64,000 bases of DNA from Bacteroidota bacterium (GCA_016178785.1 JACOSO010000017.1:30952-94951), one strand, 5' to 3'; positions 1 to 8,411 are shown, numbered from the stretch's first letter. Notes: generated from the letters alone by a model not told the origin. Made by a program: numbers and translations.

Positions 1-211
1 ATGCTTTTTTTTTCGGTCTGGGTTATTGACTTAAATCGTGTAAATGGGTGGCCCCCGATAATTTTTTCACTTTGTTCCATCACTATAAAGTTTTAAAAGC
101 AATTACACTTAAATCTCTAATTTTTACAATGTCCCAGTGTGAGGGAATCTTGAAAAATTATTAAAAGGCAATCAATTTTTACCATAAGCGTTTATGGCCT
201 TTCATCGCCAT
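1..211. other. Non-coding leader region
   Basis: No credible reading frame is visible on either strand. The segment is AT-rich with short runs of T. The part just before the operator at 212 resembles the segment preceding the matching operator at 1727: both carry an AGCAATCAA / GGCAATCAA word, a T-rich run and TCGCC. This suggests the two promoter regions share ancestry. The upstream gene lies outside the window. Confidence 0.5.
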
Positions 212-247
212 CTTAAGATTTGCTAAAGAATTAGGAGCTTATCTTTC
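212..247 (+). promoter_or_regulatory. Promoter with tandem 11-bp operator, site 1
   Basis: Two adjacent 11-mers, CTTAAGATTTG (212-222) and CTAAAGAATTA (223-233), form a head-to-tail repeat with 11-bp period, the classical layout for OmpR/PhoB-type regulators. A -7-like TATCTTTC (240-247) begins 17 nt after the start of the second copy, and a TTTG (219-222) sits at the expected -33 place. The TPR protein gene starts 64 nt downstream. Binding by the regulator encoded at 3332-4012 is inferred from its proximity. Confidence 0.6.
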
Positions 248-310
248 AAAACATTCGAGCTATTGATGCCCTCTTTTTATTAATGACAACAACTCCCTAA
301 ACTATTAACT

Positions 311-1639
311 ATGGCGAAAAAGATGTTTTTAGGTCTGATATTTTCCATTCTTTATTACATGTCTAGTGCCCAGTGCAGCGAATATAAATGGCCACAGGAT
401 CAGGCTAAAGCGGAAAAATATGTAGACACCTTCAAAGCTGCGATGAAAGAGCAGAATTATAAAAGTGCTGTCCCAGGAATTCAGTGGATGATCGTCCATG
501 CGCCTCAATGGCATACTGATTTATATGTAGCAGCAATTGAAACGTATGATAAACTGGCGGAAACAGAATTAGATCCCGCAGCTAAACAGCAGCACTTAGA
601 CTCTCTTTTTATCATATACGATCTGCGGATAAAAAATTGTGGCAATGAGGTGTACGTATTGAATCGCAAAGCTTATTCCGCAAGAAAGTACTATAATTCT
701 GATAAGGCCAAAGCAGCTGAGGCACTGGCAATTTTTGATAAAACGTTTGAGGTGAGTGGCAACGAAGTGTTGGACAATAACCTCATTGGCTACATTGATG
801 CAATAAAACTGAACGACTTACCTGTGGACGAAGTCATGATGAGATACAACAAACTCATGCATGTGGTTGATGCCAAGATGAAGAAAGCTCGGTTCGAGAA
901 TCACGCAGATGAAATAGGCAGATACGTGAAAGTGATAAATTATATTGATGGCAGATTGCCTAAAATGGTCAATCTTGATTGCCCTATGATAGAGAAATAC
1001 ATAGCGCCTGCATACAAAGAGGATCCGACCAATTTAAGGCTTGCTAAAAATATCTTTGAATGGATCCCTGAAGGAAAGTGTCCCTTTAATTTGATTTGGT
1101 TCGAGGCAGCCGAGACATTGCACACTTCATCACCAAGTTTTTCTGTAGTCAAGGAATTGGCGGTCGCCTACATTCGTTCCAACAATTTGGACAAAGGCAC
1201 CAAGCTATTACCTGAAGTAGAACAACATGCGAAAACAGCTTCGCAAAAGGCATGGATTGACATACTGAAAGGTGACCTGGAATTTCAAAAAGGAAATAAA
1301 CCACTAGCCAGAGATCTTTACAAGCAAGCTCTGGTAATTGACCCTGCTGCAAAAGAGCCCTTTGAGCGAATAGGAGATTTATATTTATCGTCAGCCAGCG
1401 ATTGTTCCAAAGTTTCTGGGAACGCAGAAGAAAAACTGATCTACATCGCTGCGTTTCAAATGTATTTGAAGTCTGGTAACAGAGACAAAATGGAACAGGC
1501 ACTCGCCAAATATCCAACTGCAGAGGACCTGAAAAAAGTGAATTGGAAATCGGGCGAGTCTAAGAAAATTCCTTGCTGGATCGCTGAGACAGTTACTATT
1601 AAAGTGAAGAAAGAGGACTTGACTTCCTCTGCGAAATAG
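311..1639 (+). CDS. Secreted TPR-type repeat protein
   Basis: This is a 442-residue protein of unknown function. The N-terminus has a signal peptide (MAKKMFLGLIFSILYYMSSA, cleavage probably near residue 20-23). The rest is almost all helical. Around residues 300-360 there are recognisable tetratricopeptide-like units, for example AWIDILKGDLEFQKGN followed by LYKQALVIDPAAKEPFERIG. Several cysteines are present. Repeat proteins of this kind usually serve as periplasmic or surface scaffolds. The gene is monocistronic, preceded by the tandem operator at 212-233 and followed by a second copy of that operator, so it probably belongs to the same regulon as its neighbours. The start was chosen at the ATG that opens the signal peptide. 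Confidence 0.8.
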   Translation: MAKKMFLGLIFSILYYMSSAQCSEYKWPQDQAKAEKYVDTFKAAMKEQNYKSAVPGIQWMIVHAPQWHTDLYVAAIETYDKLAETELDPAAKQQHLDSLFIIYDLRIKNCGNEVYVLNRKAYSARKYYNSDKAKAAEALAIFDKTFEVSGNEVLDNNLIGYIDAIKLNDLPVDEVMMRYNKLMHVVDAKMKKARFENHADEIGRYVKVINYIDGRLPKMVNLDCPMIEKYIAPAYKEDPTNLRLAKNIFEWIPEGKCPFNLIWFEAAETLHTSSPSFSVVKELAVAYIRSNNLDKGTKLLPEVEQHAKTASQKAWIDILKGDLEFQKGNKPLARDLYKQALVIDPAAKEPFERIGDLYLSSASDCSKVSGNAEEKLIYIAAFQMYLKSGNRDKMEQALAKYPTAEDLKKVNWKSGESKKIPCWIAETVTIKVKKEDLTSSAK

Positions 1640-1726
1640 TCCTTAGAAGTTCGCTGGTTAAAATTCTCAGTATTTTATGAGTTTGATTCTCCATTAAAAA
1701 AGCAATCAAAATTGATTTTTTATCGC

Positions 1727-1761
1727 CTTAAGATTTGCTAAAGAATTGATTTCTACATTAC
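1727..1761 (+). promoter_or_regulatory. Promoter with tandem 11-bp operator, site 2
   Basis: CTTAAGATTTG (1727-1737) is followed directly by CTAAAGAATTG (1738-1748), the best pair in the window. A -7-like TACATTAC (1754-1761) begins 16 nt after the start of the second copy, with TTTG at 1734-1737. The first small membrane protein starts at 1785, only 24 nt further on. The 21 bases from 1727 are identical to those from 212. Confidence 0.65.
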
Positions 1762-1784
1762 GAGTAAACAGACATTGCCTGGAT

Positions 1785-1901
1785 ATGGATTACAGTTCTT
1801 ATTTCGTAGGAGTGAGTCAGCTTTGGTTGTTTGCTGCTTATTTGACGGCATTGTTAGTATGTTATTGGTTTTTAATTCAGCCAGAAAAAAGAAGAAAATA
1901 A
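1785..1901 (+). CDS. Small single-pass membrane protein A (38 aa)
   Basis: This short frame has ATG at 1785 and TAA at 1899-1901. The product starts M-D-Y-S-S-Y-F-V-G-V, continues with a hydrophobic span (LFAAYLTALLVCYWFLI, about residues 15-31) and ends in a basic tail QPEKRRK, as expected for a one-pass inner-membrane protein with its C-terminus in the cytoplasm. It lies 24 nt downstream of a well-formed operator/promoter. Its N-terminus matches that of the next small frame (Y-S-x-Y-F-V-x-V), so the two look like diverged tandem duplicates; shared structure at both ends argues against chance. Function is unknown. By size it could be an accessory subunit or modulator of a membrane complex or of the adjacent sensor kinase, but that is a guess. 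Confidence 0.6.
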   Translation: MDYSSYFVGVSQLWLFAAYLTALLVCYWFLIQPEKRRK

Positions 1902-1919
1902 CTCTATAGATTTTGAAGT

Positions 1920-2054
1920 ATGGAGTATAGCCGCTATTTCGTTAACGTTAACATGAACCTCATACTCCTGCCAGCCATAACAGCTGTGGTTGTGGCAATT
2001 TATTACTATGGCTTCATGAAGGTTGAGAGGGAGAAGGAAGAGAAAAAGAAATAG
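1920..2054 (+). CDS. Small single-pass membrane protein B (44 aa)
   Basis: ATG at 1920, TAG at 2052-2054. The product starts M-E-Y-S-R-Y-F-V-N-V, has a hydrophobic span (LILLPAITAVVVAIYYYGF, about residues 14-32) and ends in a highly charged tail, VEREKEEKKK. The N-terminal signature is shared with the 38-residue protein encoded 18 nt upstream, and the two are presumably co-transcribed. The frame ends 2 bp before the stop of the convergent histidine kinase gene, so the space is fully used. Unlike its partner, its tail is mixed acid and base. No family is recognised. Conservation in related genomes would settle whether it is real. Confidence 0.55.
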   Translation: MEYSRYFVNVNMNLILLPAITAVVVAIYYYGFMKVEREKEEKKK

Positions 2055-2056
2055 GT

Positions 2057-3328
2057 TCAACTTTGCTCAGAAAATGTCACCGTTATTTTATGAGAACTTC
2101 CTACCATCTCGTAAGTGATGGTAAATGAATAGGTATCGCATATAGCTTTTACAATCGACAAGCCTAAACCCAACGACTTTGATTTTGGATTTGATTTCAC
2201 AAACCGTTGAAATAGTCGATCTACCTTCCCAGTAGAACCTGTCCCGGTGTTAGTAATTTCTATTTTTCCCGGAAGTGTAGAAATGGAGATCACACCCGGA
2301 GACGTGTTGTGCTTAATGGAATTGACAATCAGGTTTTCTAAAAGTATTTCTGCCAGATAGGGGTGCATCTTCACCTGCAAACGGTGAGGGTAATTTTTTT
2401 CAACGGATATCGACTTTATTTTGATAAGCTCATCGAAGCTCGAAAGAATTCTGGAAGCCACATCGTTAACGCTGATATCATCCACTTCATGAAATTGTCG
2501 GTTTTCAATCTTCGATAAGATAATCAGCGCTTCGTTTAATTTGGAAAGCCGGTTAGTCGCCAATGATGCGGAATTGATCAAATCCATTTGCTCCTTTGAC
2601 ATCTCAGGTGACTGCATAAGAATTTCCAGTTTATTCTTAATGATGGCCAGTGGTGTCTGAATTTCGTGTGAGGCGTTCTCTGTAAATTCTTTTTGAATGT
2701 TAAACTCATTGTTGATTTTGACTGACATCTTTTCGATAGCCGCAGACAGTTCATTGAATTCTTTAATTGAACTTTGGGGTAAGGTCATACTTTGCGCAAG
2801 GTCAACTTTATAATTATTGATCTTGTCAAGGATGTAATAGAAAGGCTTCCATAATTTTTTTGAAACCCGATTGTTCACCAAAGTCAGTGCAGCAATAAAC
2901 GCAATGAAAAGCAAGGTCTCTAAAATGAAAACATCTTTCAAAAGCGTTGTATAATCCAAGACAGCTCGCCTCACTTGGATGAAATAATTGTGATTGTTCA
3001 CGCGCTTGTAAAAAGACAATTGACGATACAGTAGAAATCGGCCGTCAATCGAATCATAAATTAAAGTATCGGACAGTGTTTCCGTTTCCGACATGATCTT
3101 GTTTATCGGCCTGATGCTTAGCACGTCAGTATACTCTTGGAACAGAAGCATCAAACTGTCTGACTTGGCCAGTTGCTTGAGGTTATATTCTTTCCGTTCG
3201 TGCAGTTTAATATTAATGCTGTTATCGATCGTGATTTGAAACAACAAGTAAAACAAAACTCCACCAAGGAAGAAGATAATAAAGGAGACAGCCAAAAAGT
3301 AAAGCGTAGTTTTATTAAGAAGCTTCAT
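2057..3328 (-). CDS. Membrane sensor histidine kinase
   Basis: A 423-residue sensor kinase and partner of the response regulator directly upstream (gap of 3 bp). Transmembrane helices lie at about residues 10-32 and 133-152, with a periplasmic sensor loop of about 100 residues between them. A linker leads to a HisKA domain whose H-box contains ASHEIQTPLAI with the phospho-accepting His at about 221. The ATPase domain has an N-box (ENLIVNSIKHN, about 331-341) and a G2 box GLGLS near 387. The G1 box reads NTGTG, so the usual Asp is Asn, a variation seen in other Bacteroidota kinases. The signal sensed is unknown. Nearby operator repeats suggest the system controls the stress genes around it. 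Confidence 0.9.
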   Translation of the reverse strand: MKLLNKTTLYFLAVSFIIFFLGGVLFYLLFQITIDNSINIKLHERKEYNLKQLAKSDSLMLLFQEYTDVLSIRPINKIMSETETLSDTLIYDSIDGRFLLYRQLSFYKRVNNHNYFIQVRRAVLDYTTLLKDVFILETLLFIAFIAALTLVNNRVSKKLWKPFYYILDKINNYKVDLAQSMTLPQSSIKEFNELSAAIEKMSVKINNEFNIQKEFTENASHEIQTPLAIIKNKLEILMQSPEMSKEQMDLINSASLATNRLSKLNEALIILSKIENRQFHEVDDISVNDVASRILSSFDELIKIKSISVEKNYPHRLQVKMHPYLAEILLENLIVNSIKHNTSPGVISISTLPGKIEITNTGTGSTGKVDRLFQRFVKSNPKSKSLGLGLSIVKAICDTYSFTITYEMVGSSHKITVTFSEQS

Positions 3329-3331
3329 TGC

Positions 3332-4012
3332 TTAGTCATGGTCAGTGAATTTATAACCTACCCCATAAACCGTTTGCAGGTAATCGATGGCTCCATTTTC
3401 AACAAGCTTTTTGCGCAAATTGCTCACGTGAGCATAAATAAAATCAAATGAATCAGCTGAATCGATGTAGTCTCCCCAGAGATGTTCCACAATTGATTCT
3501 TTTGTCAAGACTTTGTTTTTATTGGCGATGAAAAAAATCAACAAATCGAATTCCTTCTTGGTAAGAAGTATGGGCTTCTGATCCACAAAAACTTTTAGCG
3601 TTTCAGGGTTAGCCCGAATTTCGTGAAAGTCAATTTCTTTTTTGCCTTCAAATTTTCTACGCCTCAGAATCGATCTGATCCTTGCATTGAGTTCAGAGAG
3701 ATTAAATGGCTTGGTGAGATAATCATCAGCACCAATATCCAATCCTTTGATTTTATCCTCCAATGAATTTCTGGCTGAGATGATGATCACCCCGGTGTTG
3801 GATAATTTTGTTTTAAGCAACTCAACCAACGCAAGGCCATTCCCATCCGGAAGGCCGATGTCTGCCAGGATACAGTCGTATTCGTAAACATTGATTTTTT
3901 CAGAGCCTTCTTGAAAGTCACAAGCTTCTTCACAAACATATCCCTCCATTCTCAAATAGGTCGAGATTGAATTCAGTAACTCCTTTTCGTCTTCAATAAT
4001 TAAGACTTTCAT
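3332..4012 (-). CDS. OmpR/PhoB-family response regulator
   Basis: A 226-residue DNA-binding regulator. The receiver domain (about 1-118) has the acidic pair in IIEDE, the phospho-acceptor Asp at about 51 in ADIGLPDGNG and the conserved Lys at about 101 in LTKPF. The C-terminal winged helix (about 125-224) has the typical LTKKEFDLL start and ends YGVGYKF. I chose the internal ATG at 4012 because MKVLIIEDE is the normal receiver start; the longer frame to 4129 runs through the terminator hairpin upstream. The kinase gene follows after 3 bp. OmpR-type proteins bind tandem repeats with a 10-11 bp period, and six such repeats lie within 11 kb. Confidence 0.92.
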   Translation of the reverse strand: MKVLIIEDEKELLNSISTYLRMEGYVCEEACDFQEGSEKINVYEYDCILADIGLPDGNGLALVELLKTKLSNTGVIIISARNSLEDKIKGLDIGADDYLTKPFNLSELNARIRSILRRRKFEGKKEIDFHEIRANPETLKVFVDQKPILLTKKEFDLLIFFIANKNKVLTKESIVEHLWGDYIDSADSFDFIYAHVSNLRKKLVENGAIDYLQTVYGVGYKFTDHD

Positions 4013-4080
4013 TGAATTAACTCTAAGTGAATTTAAAATGCTTTTGCTGTTATCTAAAGGAATTAGTTTAAAAGTTGATT

Positions 4081-4113
4081 CAAACAAAAGGCCAATCCGG
4101 AAAAGGATTGGCC
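4081..4113 (-). terminator. Intrinsic terminator of the 4967-4150 operon
   Basis: On the minus strand GGCCAATCC and GGATTGGCC form a 9-bp perfect stem (4090-4098 with 4105-4113) around a 6-nt loop, followed by a T-rich tail (CCTTTTGTTTG). It sits 37 bp past the stop of the gene ending at 4150 and separates that operon from the response regulator gene on the same strand. Confidence 0.75.
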
Positions 4114-4149
4114 CACGTGGGAACATCACTCAACTAAACCCCTTAAGGA

Positions 4150-4434
4150 CTACCTAAAACTTACCATTAAGTTTCCAACGTGCTTATTCTCATCGAGCAT
4201 CTCTATTTTATATATACCCGGGCCAATTTTTTTTGCTAAAGAATAGGTCAATTCCAATTTTGTTATGCTGCCCAATGAGGAGGTCTCTTTCACGTTCTTC
4301 AGGTCGAAAGAGCCAAACAGATCCGGCAATTGAATACCGCGTGAATCGAAAATTTTAAAACTTGGTTTTTTCATGTCGCTCTGAACATTTAGCGAGGTAA
4401 TTATCTTTCGCACTCGCTTCCCTCTTATATTCAT
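4150..4434 (-). CDS. Hypothetical protein (94 aa), operon partner
   Basis: This small protein is not recognised. The N-terminus is strongly basic (MNIRGKRVRKIITSL) and lacks a clear signal peptide. The remainder looks like a single beta-rich domain ending GPGIYKIEMLDENKHVGNLMVSF, reminiscent of beta-sandwich or sorting-type C-terminal modules of Bacteroidota surface proteins, but too short to assign. The start overlaps the stop of the upstream coiled-coil gene by 4 bp (ATGA), indicating translational coupling. Both genes should be driven by the operator-containing promoter at 5016-5050 and end at the hairpin at 4090-4113. Confidence 0.65.
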   Translation of the reverse strand: MNIRGKRVRKIITSLNVQSDMKKPSFKIFDSRGIQLPDLFGSFDLKNVKETSSLGSITKLELTYSLAKKIGPGIYKIEMLDENKHVGNLMVSFR

Positions 4435-4967
4435 CTTATATTCAACTTACCACTCTTCGTCATTGACTCAATAAGAATGTTGTCCTTGGAAGCCAGGCGA
4501 GCGCTTGCGAGCTGATCATTTAGTAGCTTATTGCTATCCAACAATAAAACTACTTTGCTCGTCAGGCTTTTGTTTTCTTGACCGAGCTGAGCATTGGCCG
4601 TTTTAAGATTCGCCATTTGCTTTTCCCAATCCTTTTGGGTGGCAAGCAGCTCGTTGTACTTTTTGGCAGATTCTTCTATTGCCTTCTGGTTCTTCCAAAC
4701 TTCTTGCTGGGTAGCAGTAAGCTTCGAATTAGTTTCTGTAAAGGATTTCTCTAGCTCCTGATTTTTGGAAGTGAGCGAGTCAGTCTTACCTTGGAATATT
4801 TTTACGTCCTTGCCAAGAAACTCGGCTTCTTTTCTTAGCGAATCTGTTTTAGATTCTGCAGAGATCAGATTTTGTTTTAGGGTATTTGCTTTCCTTATGG
4901 TGAAAAATAATCCCCCGACACCCAGCAGTGCTAGTACCAGAATAATACCAGTGATGGAATTCTTCAT
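4431..4967 (-). CDS. Membrane-anchored coiled-coil protein
   Basis: A 178-residue protein with one N-terminal transmembrane segment (ITGIILVLALLGVGGLFFTI, about 5-24) and then about 130 residues of continuous heptad-rich helix full of K, E, Q, S and L, ending in a short tail. This is the architecture of an envelope spacer or lipoprotein-like coiled coil. No enzymatic motif is visible. It is the first gene of a two-gene operon, with the second overlapping by 4 bp, and follows an operator/promoter matching the other regulon members. Function is unknown; a structural or stress-related envelope role is only inference. Confidence 0.75.
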   Translation of the reverse strand: MKNSITGIILVLALLGVGGLFFTIRKANTLKQNLISAESKTDSLRKEAEFLGKDVKIFQGKTDSLTSKNQELEKSFTETNSKLTATQQEVWKNQKAIEESAKKYNELLATQKDWEKQMANLKTANAQLGQENKSLTSKVVLLLDSNKLLNDQLASARLASKDNILIESMTKSGKLNIR

Positions 4968-5015
4968 ATTCCTTTATGGTTAATATATGGTTAATATATT
5001 CTCAACATTTTTTTT

Positions 5016-5050
5016 GAAATGTAGATTTTGAATCTTAAGCAATTCTTTAG
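5016..5050 (-). promoter_or_regulatory. Promoter with tandem 11-bp operator, site 3
   Basis: On the minus strand CTAAAGAATTG (5050-5040) is followed directly by CTTAAGATTCA (5039-5029). A -7-like TACATTTC (5023-5016) begins 16 nt after the start of the second copy. The order of the two half-site variants is swapped relative to sites 1 and 2, showing that they are equivalent. The coiled-coil gene starts 48 nt downstream at 4967. Confidence 0.6.
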
Positions 5051-5283
5051 AACTAACTGATTTGATAATTTATTTTCGAGGCAAACAATTTTTGAAGTCA
5101 GCTCGTGGCCCATTTTTCCACCAGGTCAGAAGTAGACCAATCTCTTAGACATTTCTTTGCAACCAAATCGGCAAGATGTTGCTGAAATCTTAAGCGATTC
5201 CATAGAAGAATTCACTCGAGGCTCCTCATCAAAAGATTTCCTGAAGAATTATAATTAATATTTCTGCTCCATTATTTAAATCT
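5051..5283. other. Non-coding region before the 5284 gene
   Basis: No reading frame is supported here. One CTTAAG word at 5189-5194, followed by a loose AAGAATT at 5206-5212, could be a degenerate operator for the plus-strand genes at 5284 and 5607, but the 11-bp period is not kept, so I do not call it as a site. Confidence 0.4.
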
Positions 5284-5547
5284 ATGCTTCGTACGGTAGC
5301 TTATTTTGAGGGTTCGGACTTGGCCAAGCCAATAGAGCTGACAGGGATTTCGAAACGAATTAATTCAATTGGACTACAGCCAATTCCGGGCGATCAATTT
5401 CGATATGAAGATCTAATTAAGGAAGACAAGGATAAAATAGAAAAGCTTGTTGGCAAGCCGTCAATTAGAAACGTAGTCGTTAAGTCCAGGCAGTTTAAAT
5501 TCGAAAACACATACGCAGCTATATATATTATGCTGGGGCCTGATTAA
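5284..5547 (+). CDS. Hypothetical protein (87 aa)
   Basis: An 87-residue protein with no signal peptide or membrane span and no family I recognise. It is mixed alpha/beta, with a lysine/aspartate-rich middle (EDLIKEDKDKIEKLVGK) and a beta-like C-terminus ending in MLGPD. Codon use looks coding throughout. Its stop is followed at 5607 by the EF-hand lipoprotein gene, with which it may be co-transcribed. Confidence 0.55.
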   Translation: MLRTVAYFEGSDLAKPIELTGISKRINSIGLQPIPGDQFRYEDLIKEDKDKIEKLVGKPSIRNVVVKSRQFKFENTYAAIYIMLGPD

Positions 5548-5606
5548 TGATGCTAAGAAAATACGTATCAGCAAAACAGAATGACGTAAACAAAACTTCT
5601 GTTAAT

Positions 5607-6128
5607 ATGAAAACAAAAACAGTATTGATGATTGGCCTCGTGCAAATAGCCTGTGGCGTATCAAAAACGTACTTAACGTTTCCCGATTGGGATTCTAATT
5701 CTGATAAACAAATCAGAAGAAATGAGTTTGTAGATGCTTATGGTAATCTGAATTATTTTAATAAATGGAGTCACGGTAAAGGCTCAATCTCATATGCAGA
5801 TTTTTATCCAGCCGTTTTTGAATCAATGGATAGAGATCAGAATAAGCTGATCACCAGCGATGAGTTTAACTCTCAGATTAAGTTGTTTTTTTTCGGAATG
5901 TTCAACGGAGATTTTGGGAAATGGGATGATGATAAAAGCGGTTCTATCATTCTGAACGAGTTCGTTAAGCATATCGGTGCTAGTAAATTTGCCTCGTTAT
6001 GGGACGACAATAGCGATACGTGGATCGAAAATCATGAGATGGCCGGAGGAATGTTCTACGTGTGCGATGTGAACAACAACGGTTCCGTAGATGAAATCGA
6101 GCTTAATAACTGGAAAAAGAATAGATGA
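5607..6128 (+). CDS. EF-hand lipoprotein
   Basis: A protein of 173 residues when started at the ATG at 5607. A signal peptide runs to a lipobox-like IACG, so Cys16 or 17 is probably lipidated. Several Dx[DN]xxG/Dxxxxx[DE] calcium loops follow: DWDSNSDKQIRRNE, DRDQNKLITSDE, DDDKSGSIILNE, DDNSDTWIENHE and DVNNNGSVDEIE. That makes five EF-hand-like loops, so this is a calcium-binding envelope protein. A longer frame opens at 5547, but its first 20 residues are polar and would bury the signal peptide. It converges with the antiporter gene, leaving only 4 bp between stops. Confidence 0.82.
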   Translation: MKTKTVLMIGLVQIACGVSKTYLTFPDWDSNSDKQIRRNEFVDAYGNLNYFNKWSHGKGSISYADFYPAVFESMDRDQNKLITSDEFNSQIKLFFFGMFNGDFGKWDDDKSGSIILNEFVKHIGASKFASLWDDNSDTWIENHEMAGGMFYVCDVNNNGSVDEIELNNWKKNR

Positions 6129-6132
6129 AATG

Positions 6133-7413
6133 CTAGCGCAGAATAAAACTTTCTTGTATTATAAAGACAGCGATTCCTGCTAAGTAGCCTATCACTGCTA
6201 ACCACGAAATATTTTTCAGATACCATCCGAAGGAAATTTTTTCCAAGCCCATAGCAGCAATGCCTGCGGCAGAACCAATGATCAACAAGCTGCCGCCTGT
6301 GCCTGCACAAAAAGCAAGCAGATGCCAAAATGAATGATCCAGCGGATAAACATCCAGTGAATACATCGCAATAGCGGCCGCCACAATGGGCACATTGTCC
6401 ACAATCGCAGAAACGATACCGATGATTGTCACAATTATTTTTTCACTTTCAAATGTATTGTTTAGCGTACCAGCCAATCTTGTAAGCTGACTCGTGTTTT
6501 GAAGTACTCCCACCGCCAGCAGTATTCCTAAAAAGAAAAGAACACTGGGCACATCCATGTGTTCCAATGCTTGAATGACCGAGAATTTTTGTCTTTCTTC
6601 TTCTACTTTATTTCGATGAATTAATTCCGTCAGAATCCAAAGAAGCCCCAGGCCAAGTAACATACCCATGAAGGGCGGCAAATGTGTAATGGTTTTAAAT
6701 ACTGGGACCAACAGAAGTACAGCCAATCCACTGAAAAAAATTAATTTCTGCTCAAAAGATAAAGGGCCTTTTACAACACCAGTGTTGTCTTTCGCTTGCG
6801 CTTGAGAGCCTTTCGTCATTAACAATGTGACGATGATCAAAGGAACAAGAAGGCTGAACAAACTTGGTAAGAACAGGTGAATAATAATTGATGAAGATGA
6901 AATTTGGCCTCCGATCCAAAGCATCGTAGTAGTAACATCTCCAATAGGTGACCAGGCGCCACCCGCATTCGCGGCAATGATGATCAATCCGATGAACAGC
7001 AACCGGTGTTGAGAGTGTCGAAGCAGTTTAATGCAAAACGTCACCATCACGATGGTAGTAGTAAGATTATCTAAAACTGCCGAAAGAAAAAAAGTAATCA
7101 AGCTGACAATCCATAGCAATGTTTTTTCATTTTTGGTGGTAATCGCCCTATTGATTATTTCAAAACCATCGTGCGAGTCAATCAACTCTACAATCGTCAT
7201 GGCTCCCATGAGAAAAAACAATATGCTGGAGATTTCCCCTAGCTGTTCAAGCAGTTGGTGAGTAACAATGTGTGGATCGTTAAATAAAATATAAACTGTC
7301 CAGCAGAGTACGCCCGTTACAAGGGCGGTAGCTGTTTTGTTAATTCCAACCGAATGCTCCAGTGCAATAAAGAGATAGCCAACGCAAAATAGAACAATGA
7401 TGATGGTCCCCAT
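6133..7413 (-). CDS. nhaD: NhaD-type sodium:proton antiporter
   Basis: A 426-residue polytopic inner-membrane protein with about 11 hydrophobic helices, matching the NhaD branch of the ion transporter superfamily. Typical signatures are visible: GGAWSPIGDVTTTMLW in the middle and VDNVPIVAAAIAMYSL near the end, plus SAVLDNLTTTIVMV. The family exports Na+ (or Li+) in exchange for H+ and supports salt and alkaline tolerance. The gene begins 59 bp after the universal stress protein gene on the same strand and may be co-transcribed with it from the operator-bearing promoter at 8496-8530. With trehalose synthesis nearby, an osmotic stress context is likely. Confidence 0.88.
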   Translation of the reverse strand: MGTIIIVLFCVGYLFIALEHSVGINKTATALVTGVLCWTVYILFNDPHIVTHQLLEQLGEISSILFFLMGAMTIVELIDSHDGFEIINRAITTKNEKTLLWIVSLITFFLSAVLDNLTTTIVMVTFCIKLLRHSQHRLLFIGLIIIAANAGGAWSPIGDVTTTMLWIGGQISSSSIIIHLFLPSLFSLLVPLIIVTLLMTKGSQAQAKDNTGVVKGPLSFEQKLIFFSGLAVLLLVPVFKTITHLPPFMGMLLGLGLLWILTELIHRNKVEEERQKFSVIQALEHMDVPSVLFFLGILLAVGVLQNTSQLTRLAGTLNNTFESEKIIVTIIGIVSAIVDNVPIVAAAIAMYSLDVYPLDHSFWHLLAFCAGTGGSLLIIGSAAGIAAMGLEKISFGWYLKNISWLAVIGYLAGIAVFIIQESFILR

Positions 7414-7472
7414 TGGCTTGAAGATAATTAATAAGCACTAAACTTATGTTGAAAAAGTATCGGCAGAGTCGT

Positions 7473-8411
7473 CTATTGAGAAGAGGACTCATAGAACATC
7501 GCAGAGAGAGGTCGGGCTTTCTTTACCATGGAAGTCAGATATGCAGTCGATGTTTTTGAAACTTCAGGCCGAATGCTTAATACTGGAAACTTGGCGTGGT
7601 TAACAATGTCTTGAGTGTATGGCCCAAGAAAGAACTCTTTAATTGTAGTATCAAGTGTGGCAGTAATGACGATGAGATCAGGCTTTTCGAGGTTAGAAAC
7701 GGCAAGCACTTGTTTTGCTACTACTTCGCAGAAATATACTTCACTTCCGCAAATCACATCGTCTTCTGCGATTTTTGTTTGAATGGTATTAATTAACGGA
7801 CACATTTCGATGACACCTATTGCATCATTCCTATTAACGATTCCGGCAATGAAAAGTGAGGATCCGTTTTTTCGAATAATTGGTCTTATGATATCGTACT
7901 TATCAAGTGCGTGAGGTATCATGCGAACCGGAAACAACATTTTCTTGAAATCAGTCCATTGATTTGTGCCCGGGACAGACATGACTGGACACGGGGCATT
8001 TTTCACCACGCGATACGCATTCGAGCCGATGAAAAATTCGCGCAGTCCCGAAGAGCCATGCGTGCCTAGTACGATAAGATTGGCTTTTGAATGATGAGCA
8101 CCTCGACAAATTTCGTCAGCCGGATTTCCAGATTGCACAAGGTAATTCACTTCAATTTTATGCTTTGCAGCTAATTTCATTGCCAATCCATTTAAATTGT
8201 CGCTAGCACTTTTGGTAAGGTCGGCAAGAACCATATTCGCAGCCCCTCCCGCTTCTGGCGGATAAAGGACATATGCATTTTCAAGAACATGAAGCAGAGT
8301 AAGCGAGGCCTGGTGTCTTTTACAAATGCCAATAGCAGTTTCTAAAGCATTGTATGAGGTGGGCGAAAAATCAATGGCCAACAAAACTTTTTCGATTTCA
8401 TAGCTCTTCAT
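7473..8411 (-). CDS. Tandem universal stress protein
   Basis: A 312-residue protein made of two UspA domains (about 1-148 and 155-285). The first keeps the nucleotide-binding signature GTHGSSGLREFFIGSNA and the opening VLLAIDFSPTS. In the second the equivalent region (ITATLDTTIKEFFLGPY) is degenerate, so it may not bind ATP. USP proteins bind ATP/AMP and act in general stress and energy-limitation responses. The gene has a promoter with tandem operator repeats about 85 nt upstream, and an antiporter gene follows in the same direction. Confidence 0.9.
   Translation of the reverse strand: MKSYEIEKVLLAIDFSPTSYNALETAIGICKRHQASLTLLHVLENAYVLYPPEAGGAANMVLADLTKSASDNLNGLAMKLAAKHKIEVNYLVQSGNPADEICRGAHHSKANLIVLGTHGSSGLREFFIGSNAYRVVKNAPCPVMSVPGTNQWTDFKKMLFPVRMIPHALDKYDIIRPIIRKNGSSLFIAGIVNRNDAIGVIEMCPLINTIQTKIAEDDVICGSEVYFCEVVAKQVLAVSNLEKPDLIVITATLDTTIKEFFLGPYTQDIVNHAKFPVLSIRPEVSKTSTAYLTSMVKKARPLSAMFYESSSQ

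Noticed and set aside
5189..5212. Seventh operator-like CTTAAG...AAGAATT before the 5284 gene
   Set aside because: The 11-bp period is broken, and I see no -7 element at the right distance.
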